Assembly: GCF_025499515.1 (NCBI RefSeq)
Contig: NZ_JAMKFA010000001.1
Span: 1-64,000 of the forward strand
Length of the DNA: 64,000 bases
Source of the DNA: Flavobacterium odoriferum
GTDB lineage: Bacteria; Bacteroidota; Bacteroidia; Flavobacteriales; Flavobacteriaceae
Direction of reading: 5' to 3'
Shown piece by piece: positions 26,101 through 36,300 of this stretch. The notes under the pieces were generated by a model. The model was not told where the DNA came from. It was given only the letters and a program-made list of their open reading frames with translations, and made no database searches. Every line of letters starts with the position of its first letter. Position 1 is the first letter of the stretch. A program made the translations under genes and the position numbers.

Positions 26101-29100
26101 TTCAAAGGCATCTCTACTTGGTAAAAGTTTTCAGTAAAGTCGTTTCCAAAACGAATAAATGCTACCATTTCATCATCTTGTAATCTATCTCCATCTGTAT
26201 TTGGTTCTAAAGCTTCTGCATGTAAAAACATTCTTAGTTTTTTAAACTGACGCATGTCTACATTTACATTTTTGAAAACGGCTCTAGAATCTTCAATCTC
26301 TAAACCTCCTAATCCTGCAATAGCTGGATCTTTTTTATATACTCTTAAAGAAAGTGACTGTTCATTTTGATTAATTACTGTATTGTTGTTGTACAATTGT
26401 TCACGAACCACACCTGGTGGAGTAACATAATTTATTGGACTTCTACTTCCGTTTTCTTGAATGTTTAGTGCTACAACATCAAAACCTGTGTTGTCATCAT
26501 CAATATCGGTGTCATTGATGTCTAAAGAACTTGTAAATCTTCTCCATTCACCTCTAACCAAATCTAAGGCTCCAAATCTTAAAGTAACTTCTTCTTTAAA
26601 TCCTGCCATGTACATACGCATAAATCGTATTGAGCGAAAATCTGAAATTGGGCCAACTTTATTAGCATCGGTAAATTCTAAAATTGGAATTTTATATAAA
26701 ATCCATCTCGCTCTTCCCGTTTCACCATTTGGCAGATCCACATTATTATCTTCTCTAAAATCAGCAATATAATTTTGACCTACTGGGACAGCACCATCTG
26801 GATAATATTGAATTGGCACTTCAAATTTAAAATAGGCGTTAATCGTGTTCATAGTGTTGTCACGATTAACGTCTTCTACATCAGGATAAGTTGTGTTACC
26901 TCTATTTGTATCGGTAACATTTACAGGTGAATTACCCTGATTCCCATTATAATCTCTATATCGGTCAACGATACTTCCACCAGTATTCAAATAAAAATTA
27001 TAATTGTCTGCAGCTGGGTCTGGTTGACCTGCAAAAGCAGGATATTTTATAGCTTCATCTGCGTCTAACAATCCGTCAAAACCAGCATCTTGAACATTTC
27101 TATTAGCATCAGAAGTATCAAATGCATAAATTAATGATTGTGATGCTGGAACTTGTCCCCAAGCTGTTGAAACTGTTGGAGTAGCTGCTCCAGCTTCTGG
27201 AAGTCCATTTTCATATAGTTTTTTACCATCTCTTAAAACATCTTCAGAAATTTCTCCAAGATTAAAAACTATTTTTCCTGTATTTGTAGGATCTGCAATA
27301 TCTCCAGGGTTTCCATAATACGGGTCCATAACCCAAAACTGAATATACTCAACATTTGATTGTTCAAAATTAGTTGAGTTTATTGAACGCATAATACCCG
27401 CCCAATTGTTTGGCGCATCTGCATCGGTAAATTGGTTTGTAGATGCTAAAGAGGTATTAAAATTATAAGGTCCTCTATCTTTTGGAAAGTATGTTAAATC
27501 TAAAGTACTAACAACATTCGTTTGCCCCTGTGCTATATCTGTAACTGGATATAATTCTCTACTAAAAACTCTTCTGGTTTTATTTAAAGACAAGTCATCA
27601 TCAGATACTCCTCCTGGTGGTTGTGTATAAAAAATAGGATCTATCGAATACCAAGACATTTTTGCTCTTTTATCTCCTATAGATAAATCATCTACTGGAG
27701 GTTCATTTGAAGTTGGATCACCATCATAATTATCTTCTAATGGAACACTTGCTAAACTCCAAGATAGTGGTGAACGCATATCAATTGTAGATTGAGAACC
27801 TTCAAAATCATCAATGTAAGTTGTAGCTTCTCCATTAAATTGATCTGTTTTTGACGAACCTGGTTTTAAATATGCAAATTCGCCTCTAAAAGAAAGATTA
27901 GAAGGTACATCAGTATCAATATTTGGTAATTTATTTACTAATCGTGTTAAGAAAGGAACTTCAGTAGAAAAGTTTGTGTTTATTCCAAAAATTGAATTGT
28001 TCACCGATTCTTGTCCGTAATTCGATTTTGTAGTAAATGGTCGCTCAGACATATTTAAAAATGTAGCACCAACTAAAAATTTATCGTTGAATTTGTGTTC
28101 TACATTGATTCCCCAAAATCTTCTGGTTTGTTGTCCAAAAACAGAGTTGTTTTCAACAGAAACCTCAATTGGTGTATTTGAAGCTTGAAGCGAAGGATCA
28201 ATGATTTGCACTTTTCCTAACTGATAGTTTACGGTATAATCTACACCTTCAATTAAAACTCTTCCACCTGCTGTAACTACAACTGAACCTTGTGGCACAT
28301 TGAAAGCACCAATTGAAATTCCGTCGCCACCCATCGATTTAAAACGCCCCTTTAACTGGAATTTATTTTTTGCACTTTCTTGTAATGCAGCAGCTTGTGT
28401 GCTTTTATATAAATTTCTAAAAACGTATTTTGTTTGATTTGAATTATAAATTGTTCCATCATAGTCTTCCGTTGGATTCAATCTTAACTTTTCAAATAAA
28501 TGTTTCCCAAAAGGTTCAACAGTTGTAAAAATAATTCTACCTTTTTGGGTATCAACAGTTAACCCTGGAATAAAATCAAAAAAACCATCCCCACCTTCTT
28601 GTGGGTCATTAGTGTAATTTAATTTATCAACGTTAAACACTTTCAATAAAGGTGTTTCTTCAACATCTGCTGGTAAAGGATCAACTCCTGCCTCTGTAAT
28701 ATAATTTAAAGGTGATGGATCAGTGTATAAAATATTGAATTTAAAATCTTCTTGTTGCAACTGATAGCCACCTTGAATTTGATAAATATTTTTCATCATC
28801 AAATCCCAAGCTGGCTCTGTTACTACGACTAAGTTAGATTTTAACATTTTAAGCACTAATGCTTGCGATGAAGGGATTCCTCCTGAATCAACATTAGTTG
28901 CATCAACACCATCAGTACCAAATTCTCCCACTTGATACACATCTCCTCCGACAGAATATTGATAAGCAACAGCTAAAACTTCATCGTTTGTTAATTTTTG
29001 ATTTAACGAAATGTATCCTAATTGTGGATGAAAAGTATATTCTGAAGCAGATAATTTTCGAGCATTTTCAAGTTTAGCAAAATCAATTCCTTCGGCCATT

Positions 29101-30368
29101 CCTAAAATATTAAAAGGACTTGATGCTGTAGAAACATCTCGAATATTATCTTTTAAGAAGTTATCACCAATATTATTTGGATCAAATTTATTGTTCCCAT
29201 TATCTGAAGGTGTATCTGGCGAAACATTAAAAAAACCAGCATCGGGTACACCCACAACTTCACTATCTGGTAAACCAAAAAGTTGTGCTTCTCCTAAATC
29301 TTGAAGAGCAACAATGTTTCTTAAGTTGTTTTCGGTTGTACTTACTCTATTTTGTTTATTAGTAATCCAAACCTCGATTCGGGTAATTTGTACACGCGAA
29401 TTTATATAAGGATACGTCTCTAATGCTTTATCATATTTATTTCTAAAATATTGTGATAAGAAATAGTGACGATCCGAATCATAATCTAAAGCAAACATTT
29501 CAAAGTCTTGGAGTGTTCCACCTCCTTGAGAAGTTACTGATTTTGTTTGTGATTTTTGTTCCGAAAAAACTCCTGTAAATGTCGTTTTTCCAAATTGCAA
29601 TTGTGCTTTAACACCAAACAAACTTTGTGCGCCACGAACTAACGAATTTGAAAGTGGAAAACTCACATTACCTACTTCAATTTTTTGAATGATATCGTCT
29701 TCAGTTGGTGCGTATTCTAATTTTATTAAATTTTGAAAAGCAAAAGTTGATTGTGTGTCATAATTGATATTAACATTCAATCGTGTTCCTACCTTACCTT
29801 GTAATCCTACACTGATTCTTTGGTCAAAATCAAAACTTGTCGTTTTTCTGTTTCTTGGTGAAAATGCTGGATTATCTTGTTTTGTGAAACGTACTCCTAA
29901 GTCTAATTCAACTGTTCCTGTTGGTTTTACATCAATTGTATTACTTCCAAAAATGCTTTCAAAAAATTTAGAATTTACATAATATCTTGGCAATAAATTT
30001 TTCTTTGCTTCTTCTGAACCAGCTTTTTGCCCATCCATTGCAGCTGATTTTTCTTGATAATACTTACGCATTTCTTCACGAAGTATTAATTCTTGATATT
30101 GATCAGGAGTTAAAATCAATGGATATTTAATATTAAAATCTCCAACTGTGTTAGTGTAAATATATCTATCAGTAGCCGAATTGTATGTATATAATTCAGC
30201 AATACTTTTTGGATTAGGCATTTCAATTTTACCTAAATCAACACCTGTTTGTAGTGTATCTTGTTCCTCTTCATCTACTTGAGCTTGTAGTGAAAAAGAA
30301 AATAACATTACGATGAATGCAAGACTATATTTTATACTACCTATTGCTTTTATTGCCGTTTTTTCCAA
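23175..30368 (-). CDS. sprA: SprA, outer-membrane translocon of the type IX secretion system
   Basis: A 2397-residue protein, the size expected for SprA (Sov in Porphyromonas). SprA is the giant beta-barrel through which T9SS cargo crosses the outer membrane, and it is required for gliding. It has a signal peptide (through SLQAQ, about residue 30). The conserved N-terminal block includes LPRYYVNSKFFESIFGSNTI and ISVGLQGKVGTRLNVNINYD, and YIDDFEGSQSTIDMRSPLSW lies in the middle. Long beta-strand-rich segments reach the C-terminus, which ends in FTLIYNFGN with a terminal aromatic strand. It follows ruvA by three bases and is probably in the maeB-ruvA-sprA operon. It should export the type A and B cargo encoded in this window. 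Confidence 0.95.
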   Translation of the reverse strand: MEKTAIKAIGSIKYSLAFIVMLFSFSLQAQVDEEEQDTLQTGVDLGKIEMPNPKSIAELYTYNSATDRYIYTNTVGDFNIKYPLILTPDQYQELILREEMRKYYQEKSAAMDGQKAGSEEAKKNLLPRYYVNSKFFESIFGSNTIDVKPTGTVELDLGVRFTKQDNPAFSPRNRKTTSFDFDQRISVGLQGKVGTRLNVNINYDTQSTFAFQNLIKLEYAPTEDDIIQKIEVGNVSFPLSNSLVRGAQSLFGVKAQLQFGKTTFTGVFSEQKSQTKSVTSQGGGTLQDFEMFALDYDSDRHYFLSQYFRNKYDKALETYPYINSRVQITRIEVWITNKQNRVSTTENNLRNIVALQDLGEAQLFGLPDSEVVGVPDAGFFNVSPDTPSDNGNNKFDPNNIGDNFLKDNIRDVSTASSPFNILGMAEGIDFAKLENARKLSASEYTFHPQLGYISLNQKLTNDEVLAVAYQYSVGGDVYQVGEFGTDGVDATNVDSGGIPSSQALVLKMLKSNLVVVTEPAWDLMMKNIYQIQGGYQLQQEDFKFNILYTDPSPLNYITEAGVDPLPADVEETPLLKVFNVDKLNYTNDPQEGGDGFFDFIPGLTVDTQKGRIIFTTVEPFGKHLFEKLRLNPTEDYDGTIYNSNQTKYVFRNLYKSTQAAALQESAKNKFQLKGRFKSMGGDGISIGAFNVPQGSVVVTAGGRVLIEGVDYTVNYQLGKVQIIDPSLQASNTPIEVSVENNSVFGQQTRRFWGINVEHKFNDKFLVGATFLNMSERPFTTKSNYGQESVNNSIFGINTNFSTEVPFLTRLVNKLPNIDTDVPSNLSFRGEFAYLKPGSSKTDQFNGEATTYIDDFEGSQSTIDMRSPLSWSLASVPLEDNYDGDPTSNEPPVDDLSIGDKRAKMSWYSIDPIFYTQPPGGVSDDDLSLNKTRRVFSRELYPVTDIAQGQTNVVSTLDLTYFPKDRGPYNFNTSLASTNQFTDADAPNNWAGIMRSINSTNFEQSNVEYIQFWVMDPYYGNPGDIADPTNTGKIVFNLGEISEDVLRDGKKLYENGLPEAGAATPTVSTAWGQVPASQSLIYAFDTSDANRNVQDAGFDGLLDADEAIKYPAFAGQPDPAADNYNFYLNTGGSIVDRYRDYNGNQGNSPVNVTDTNRGNTTYPDVEDVNRDNTMNTINAYFKFEVPIQYYPDGAVPVGQNYIADFREDNNVDLPNGETGRARWILYKIPILEFTDANKVGPISDFRSIRFMRMYMAGFKEEVTLRFGALDLVRGEWRRFTSSLDINDTDIDDDNTGFDVVALNIQENGSRSPINYVTPPGVVREQLYNNNTVINQNEQSLSLRVYKKDPAIAGLGGLEIEDSRAVFKNVNVDMRQFKKLRMFLHAEALEPNTDGDRLQDDEMVAFIRFGNDFTENFYQVEMPLKVTPHGATSAEDIWPEENEITLPLEYLTALKILKLQNNPNVVVDANGIGFIEEENPEIGSSNNRLTLGIKGNPNFGLVRTLMIGVKNKSGEVQRGEVWFNELRMSDMDNKGGYAAVANLDTNLADFANISATTRVSTIGFGSLEQGPNERSREDVFQYDIVTNVNLGKLLPKKWGITLPFNYAVGEETITPKFDPFYQDIELDQLLDITDDATERANIENRAIDYTKRTSINFIGVRKEKNPEKKSHFYDVENLTLSYSMNEMEHHDYEIESLEDKQNRTSVDYAYSFKPLTVEPFKNSKTLKKSGYYKMLSDFNFNFLPTNINFSSTILRQFNRQRFRLVDVQGIGLGDLYRRNYFFNYQYGFNYNITKSLRVNYTAASNNIVRNYLDENNLPMDGLDIWDGYWDVGESNQHNQQLVVNYDLPINKIPALAFVKSTYIYTGDYNWQRASDAFSTIEAEDGTIYPLGNTIQNASSHKLNTTLTMDMLYKYIGLTKNKSNKSKAKETKEKATAPKPGQKLVAANKNINTERSIFMSGLIGVATSVKTIQANFTQNEGTVLPGYLPGLGFFGSSKPTLGFVFGSQADVRYEAARNGWLTSFPEFNQNYTQVKNKQFNFTAELEPFPDLKITLSGDRTYAYNYSEQYDVTSGQYNSRSPYDFGNFNISTILIKTAFSQSDVDFSEAFQDFRDNRLKVADRLAASYYGGGSIPRDAEGYPIGYGKNSQQVLLPSFVAAYSGKDASKISTGVFRDIPLPNWNVKYTGLMRYKWFKDKFKTFSIQHGYRASYNINAFRSNLNTTPTDANGNFYASKLISNVNLAEQFNPLVKVDMTLKNSFKILAEIKKDRTLNMSFDNNLLTEVTGNEYIIGIGYRIKDVTFNSKLADNVSGVIKSDINIKADFSLRKNNTIVRYLDYDNNQLGGGQDMWSVKLTADYSFSKNLTARFFYDHQFSQAVISTSFPITNIRSGFTLIYNFGN

Positions 30369-30371
30369 GTT

Positions 30372-30953
30372 TTATAAATTTTTTAAAGCTTGTTTTATTA
30401 AGTTTTCTACAGAGGCATTTGGGGTTTCTCTAATAATTTTATCTATTGCTTTTTCGGCTGCTTTTCTGGCAAAACCTAAAACTTCTAAAGCAGATAACGC
30501 TTCATCTTTGTTTGTATTGCTTTCAATGACAGAAACTTCATCTAAATTGTACACTTTTAACACTTTTTCTTTCAAGTCAAGAATGATACGCTGTGCGGTT
30601 TTTAATCCAATTCCTTTCATAGATTGCATCGTTCCCACATCATTTGAAGCAATTGCTTGAATAATTTGACTTGGCGCCAGTGAAGACAACATAGTTCTTG
30701 CTGTATTAGCACCTACTCCAGAAACCGAAAGTAGTAATTTAAACAATTCACGTTCTTGTTTTTCTACAAATCCATACAAGGTATGCGCATCTTCTCTAAT
30801 TTGCAAAAAAGTAAATAATTTTAAACTTTCCGAATCTGGCAATAATGAAAAAGTATGTAACGAAATATTAATATGATAGCCCACACCATTGCAATCGATG
30901 ATTACTTCGGTAGGTGTTTTTTCAACTAATCTCCCTTGAATGTGCGCTATCAT
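30372..30953 (-). CDS. ruvA: Holliday junction branch migration protein RuvA
   Basis: A 193-residue junction-binding subunit of the RuvAB motor. The OB-fold domain starts MIAHIQGRLVEKTPTEVIID. The helix-hairpin-helix domain shows LLLSVSGVGANTARTMLSSL and MKGIGLKTAQRIILDLKEK. The C-terminal domain III that touches RuvB includes EALSALEVLGFARKAAEKAI. The length is normal. It lies nine bases after maeB and three bases before sprA. The partner ruvB is 20 kb away at 50708-51730, so the pair is split, as is usual in this phylum. Confidence 0.95.
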   Translation of the reverse strand: MIAHIQGRLVEKTPTEVIIDCNGVGYHINISLHTFSLLPDSESLKLFTFLQIREDAHTLYGFVEKQERELFKLLLSVSGVGANTARTMLSSLAPSQIIQAIASNDVGTMQSMKGIGLKTAQRIILDLKEKVLKVYNLDEVSVIESNTNKDEALSALEVLGFARKAAEKAIDKIIRETPNASVENLIKQALKNL

Positions 30954-30962
30954 TTTATCTTA

Positions 30963-33245
30963 TTATTTTAGTAATTTTTTTCCTTTTTCTTGCGCATCAA
31001 CTACTGCTACCGCCGCCATGTTTACCATTTCTTCGACACTTGCTCCCAATTGAAACACGTGAACTGGTTTATCCAAACCAAGAATTATTGGCCCGATAGA
31101 TTCCGACTTATTTAATTCTTTTAATAATTTATAAGTAATATTTGCTGCGTCTAAATTAGGAAAAATAAGTGTATTTACTTTTTTATTTACCAATTTAGAA
31201 AATGGAAACTTACTTTTTAGCATATCTGGATTCAGTGCAAAGTCGGTTTGAATTTCGCCATCAACAATTAAATCAGGAAAATTCTCATGCAAATAGGCTA
31301 CCGCTTGTCTTACTTTATTTGGACCTTCATTATTAGAAGAACCAAAATTTGAATACGAAATCATTGCAATAACCGGTTCCATACCAAACATTCTAACTGT
31401 TTTAGCAGTCATTAAAGCAATTCTTGCTAAATCATCAGCTGAAGGATTAGGATTAATCGCTGTATCTGACAAGAAAATTGGACCTCTTGCCGTCATCATC
31501 ATATTGGTTGTTGCAATTTTAGAAACACCAGGTGCTTTATCTATTAATTGCATTACCGGTTTAATAGTTGAAGGATAACTTCTTGAATGACCCGTAACCA
31601 TTGCATCCGCTTCACCAGTATTTACCATCATTAAACCAAAATAGTTACGTTCACGCATCCATTTTTCAGCTTCATATAACGTAACACCTTTGCGTTTTCT
31701 GGTTTCCCAAAAATGGTTGGCATACTCTAAGCGTTTTGCTTCAGACTCTTTTGTTTTTGGATCAAAAATCGGCACATCGATATCAAAACCGATCTCCTCT
31801 TTTAATTCTAAAATTATTTCTTTATTTCCTAATAAAATTGGGAAACCAATACCTTCTTCATGTACAATTTGCGCCGCTTTTAACACATCAATTTGATCTG
31901 CTTCTGCGAAAATGATACGTTTTGGATTCGTTCTTGCTCTATTAGTTAACAAACGAATCATTTTGTTATCAGAACCCATTCGTTCTAACAGTTCGTCTTT
32001 ATATTTTTCCCAATCCGTAATTGGAGCGGTTGCCACACCTGAATCCATTGCTGCTTTTGCAACTGCTGGTGGTACTTCGGCAATTAATCTTGGGTCAAAT
32101 GGTTTTGGAATAATATAATCGCGGCCAAACGTTAATTTGGTTTCGCCATAGGCAATATTTACTTGTTCAGGAACTGATGCTTTTGCCAAATTAGCTAAGG
32201 CAACTACTGCAGCTTTCTTCATTTCCTCATTAATTTTAGTCGCTCTAACATCTAGAGCACCTCTAAAAATAAATGGAAAACCTAACACATTATTTACCTG
32301 ATTAGGATGATCAGAACGACCTGTTGCCATAATGATATCTTTACGGGTATCGATAGCTAAATTATAATTGATTTCTGGAGTAGGATTCGCCATCGCAAAA
32401 ACGATAGGATTGTCCGCCATTCCTAACAACATTTCAGGTGTAACGATATCTCCTGATGACAATCCGATAAATACATCGGCACCTTTCATAGCGTGTGCTA
32501 AATCGTCATAATGTTTATCTGTAGCATACACACGTTGCATGTCGGAAATTTTTGGATCGTCTTTTCGTAAAGCACCTTTACTGTTGAACATTACCACGTT
32601 TTCAGGTTTCACACCAAAAGAAACATATAAATTAGCACAAGCAATGGCAGCAGAACCTGCTCCAGAAATGACCATTTTCACTTCTTCCATTTTCTTACCT
32701 GCTAACTCTACTGCGTTCAATAAAGCGGCTGATGAAATAATAGCGGTTCCATGTTGGTCATCGTGCATTACTGGAATATTCAATTCCTCTACCAAACGTC
32801 TTTCAATTTCGAAAGATTCTGGTGCTTTGATGTCTTCTAGGTTAATTCCTCCGAAAGTTGGGGAAATATTTTTTACCGTTGCAATGAATTCTTCAATGTC
32901 TTTTGTTCCTACTTCGATATCGAATACATCAATATCGGCGAAGATTTTGAACAATAAACCTTTACCTTCCATTACAGGTTTTGAAGCTTCTGGACCAATA
33001 TCTCCTAAACCTAAAACTGCGGTTCCGTTTGTTATTACGGCTACTAAATTTCCTTTTGCGGTATATTTATAAACGTTGTTAACGTCTTTTTCAATTTCTA
33101 AACAAGGCTCTGCTACTCCTGGAGAATAAGCCAAAGCTAAATCTCTTTGTGTTGCATATTTTTTTGTGGGAACTACCTGAATTTTACCAGGTGTAGGTTT
33201 TGCGTGATATAATAAGGCTTCTCTACGTTTACTATCTTTATGCAT
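30963..33245 (-). CDS. maeB: NADP-dependent malic enzyme with a phosphotransacetylase-like domain
   Basis: A 760-residue enzyme that decarboxylates malate to pyruvate with NADPH formation. The malic N-domain (about residues 1-160) contains YSPGVAEPCLEI, GNLVAVITNGTAVLGLGDIG and the metal-binding VMHDDQHGTAI. The nucleotide-binding domain (about 160-420) has ISGAGSAAIACANL. The C-terminal phosphotransacetylase-like domain (about 430-755) has NTGEADAMVTGHSRSY and acts in regulation rather than acetyl transfer in known MaeB proteins. A TATATTTG -7 element lies 22 bases before the start. It heads the operon with ruvA and sprA. Confidence 0.94.
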   Translation of the reverse strand: MHKDSKRREALLYHAKPTPGKIQVVPTKKYATQRDLALAYSPGVAEPCLEIEKDVNNVYKYTAKGNLVAVITNGTAVLGLGDIGPEASKPVMEGKGLLFKIFADIDVFDIEVGTKDIEEFIATVKNISPTFGGINLEDIKAPESFEIERRLVEELNIPVMHDDQHGTAIISSAALLNAVELAGKKMEEVKMVISGAGSAAIACANLYVSFGVKPENVVMFNSKGALRKDDPKISDMQRVYATDKHYDDLAHAMKGADVFIGLSSGDIVTPEMLLGMADNPIVFAMANPTPEINYNLAIDTRKDIIMATGRSDHPNQVNNVLGFPFIFRGALDVRATKINEEMKKAAVVALANLAKASVPEQVNIAYGETKLTFGRDYIIPKPFDPRLIAEVPPAVAKAAMDSGVATAPITDWEKYKDELLERMGSDNKMIRLLTNRARTNPKRIIFAEADQIDVLKAAQIVHEEGIGFPILLGNKEIILELKEEIGFDIDVPIFDPKTKESEAKRLEYANHFWETRKRKGVTLYEAEKWMRERNYFGLMMVNTGEADAMVTGHSRSYPSTIKPVMQLIDKAPGVSKIATTNMMMTARGPIFLSDTAINPNPSADDLARIALMTAKTVRMFGMEPVIAMISYSNFGSSNNEGPNKVRQAVAYLHENFPDLIVDGEIQTDFALNPDMLKSKFPFSKLVNKKVNTLIFPNLDAANITYKLLKELNKSESIGPIILGLDKPVHVFQLGASVEEMVNMAAVAVVDAQEKGKKLLK

Positions 33246-33267
33246 GGTTTTTTATTTTACTAACTTA

Positions 33268-33275
33268 CAAATATA
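33268..33275 (-). promoter_or_regulatory. Promoter -7 element (TATATTTG) of the maeB-ruvA-sprA operon
   Basis: A TAnnTTTG match on the minus strand, 22 bases before the maeB ATG. Confidence 0.6.
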
Positions 33276-33367
33276 AGGGTATACGTATAAAATGAGAAAT
33301 TATTTTGGCATTCTTTTGAAAAAATATCAATGTTTAGTTTTGATTTGAAAACAATAAAGTTATGAAC

Positions 33368-36300
33368 TTACCTCTTCAAACTAAAATGTCCTTTCAAAAC
33401 ACGTCCGTCTTCTAACTGAATTGAATACCAATAATCCGATGACGGCATTTGGACTCCATTAAAAGTACCATCCCATCCTTGACTTAAGGGGCTGATTTGT
33501 TTTAATAGTTTGCCATATCTATCAAATATATGAATCGTGGTTTCTAAATTAAATTTTGAATTCACACCTTTAATATTCCAATAATCATTAATTCCATCAC
33601 CATTTGGTGTGAAATAATTTGGAATTCCAAGCACACTAATTTCTTCAGTTACAACTCCACAGCCATTCAAATCTCGTACATAAACTGTGTAAATTCCTGA
33701 TGCAATATTTTGGAAAATATTTGATGATTGATAATCTATATTATCCAAACTATATTCATAATTTCCTAAACCAGTAACTATAACGGTAACTGAATTATCA
33801 TCGGATAAATCAACAATTTCTATATCATTAATAGTTGCAATGTCTGATGCGGTAACCGTTATGGTTCGAGTTCTCACGCAACCATTTGAATTAGTAACTT
33901 CTACAGTGTAAACACCTTCTGTGTTTACTGTTAAATCGTAGTTTGTAGCAGTAAAAATTATGGAACCATCTAAAAACCATTGATACGTAAAATTTGAAAC
34001 AGTGGTTTCATCTAATAAACCCGCATTGATTACTTTTGTAAACAATGGATTATTGCTACAAATTAATTCATCACCATATAATTCAATTTCAGGCAAAGGA
34101 TTTACAATCAATGGAATAATCATAGTTGCTTTACAAATTGTGTTTACAGGATTTATAACTTCAACTGTTATATTTTGTGTGCCACTAACCAATGGATTGG
34201 GCAACGGACTCGGTAACGAATTTCCTGTCTCATCAAAATAATTAACCAGCATTCCTGTTTGAGTTCCTAAAATAGTACTTTGAAAACTTGAAGTGTCAAA
34301 TGCAAATAAACCATCTTGATCCGTTGGATCAAATTCATCATCGCAAACTGTTGTTAAGTTGGTTGGAATTGCATAAGCTTCGGGTAAATCATCAACTGTA
34401 AATGTGATGTTTGTTTCAAAATAACAAGCATTTGTTGTATTGTTTGTTGCTCTAACTTTTACAATTTGAGTGATAGTATTAAATGGATTTGGCAACGGGC
34501 TTGGCAACGGATTATTATTCTCATCCCAATATGCCAAAGTAACATTTGTTAATCCGTTTAACAAAGTAGTTTCTAATGTTGAAGTATCAAAACCAAAACT
34601 TCCATCTTGGTCGTCATCGCAATGGGTGTAAGTTAAGGGTGAAATAATAGGCAAAGGCTCTACATTTAATGTAATATGATGTCCTAAACCCAAACATTCA
34701 TTATCTAACTGGCTATCTACACGAACAAAAATATTTTGTGTTGTTGGTGAACTTGTATTGGTAAAATTCGAAGTGTTTGTAATTGCGTTTTGTTCGGCTA
34801 AAGCATCAGTTATAGTTTGATAATAAGTAATATCTAAAACTTGTCCTACAGGGTATAACGCTTGAATAGCTGCTGTTGCACTACTAAAATCAAACGTAGC
34901 AATACCATCTGAGTTTGAACCTGAAACGGCATCATCGCAAACTGTAAAAGTTCTTTGAAAAGTTGCTGGGACTAGTGTGGTTGAAACAATTAAATTTAAA
35001 GTTGCTACTCGGAAACAACCATTTGCATTTTGAACTCTAATAAAAACTTGGTCAGTACTTACGGTTTGATTGGTATAAGTTGTGAAATTTGATATAGGAT
35101 TGGTATTATTTTCAGCTTCGGTAAGTGTTTCAAAATAAGAAAAAGACAAACCAGTGGTTGAAGTAACAACAAATTCGTTTGCTTCTGTTAAGTTGAAAGC
35201 ACTAAAACCATCGTTGTTGTCATCACATTGTTTTAAAGGTATTGGAGAAGTAATTGATGGTAACATAAATACTTCAATCTGAAACGAAGTTGTGGCAAAA
35301 CAATTTACATTTTGGTTGTTAGTCATTTTCACATAAATAGTTTCTACCACATTTGTATTTACATAGGTTGTAGGATTACTGATTAAATCGGTTAATGCAG
35401 CATCTTTATAATATGAAAGCGTAAAATTAGTAGCTGATTGACCATTTAAAATTGTTGTTTGTTTACTTGTTAAGTTGAATACTACCTTACCATCAACATC
35501 AGTTCCAAAACTGGTATTATCGCAAAGTTGAATAGATGAAACAGAAGTACTTGGCAATGGACTTTCAAAAACTTGAATATCAAAAGTAGTGATTGCTTTA
35601 CAATCTGAATTATCTAAATTATAAACTTCTGCAATAATGGTTTGTAATTGGTAAGCAGAAGTATTTGGAAAATTAGTTGGAGAAGTTATGGCAATAGTAT
35701 TTGCATAGTCCACTGCATTAGCATAGTAACGAACGCCATATTGTGTTGGTGACTGACCGTTTAAAATGGCTGATGTTTTAGCGGTTAAATCAAAATTATA
35801 GAAGCCATCATTGTTATCATCACAAATTAAACTACTTATAGGTTGTGTGGCGGTTGGAGTTGCATATACAATAATATTTCTTGTTGCTGTCGAAATTCCA
35901 TTTACTCCATTAGTAGTTACTGATACGGTATATGTTCCTTCATTATTGTATATATGTGTTGGAGAAATAATATTAGATGTGTTACCATCACCAAAATTCC
36001 AACTAGCAGTGCTAACTGAAGTATCTCCTAATTCAAATGAAGTAACTTCTCCCACACAACTATTTTGTAACTGTATTGCAGTAAAAAAAAATGATTGATT
36101 AAAGACTGGCAATCCAGAACCACTTATTTTTCCAGCTAATGGTATTGCATCAACAACAAATTCACATCCAAAACCATAAATATTTGGCTTATTAATAACA
36201 CTAATTGCCGGAGAAGATGCCATTGCTACATAAATTTTTCCATCTGGTCCTAATTGCAATGACCTAGTAATTCGAGTTAACATTGGTTCAGAATCAAATA

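Noticed and set aside
32539..33072. A 177-codon plus-strand frame inside maeB
   Set aside because: It is antisense to the strongly conserved malic enzyme domain and resembles no family; its composition mirrors the opposite strand.
34400..36000. CRISPR-like or DNA tandem repeats within the type B surface protein
   Set aside because: The periodicity is at protein level (CDDxxDGxxxF about every 95 residues); the DNA copies are diverged and coding.
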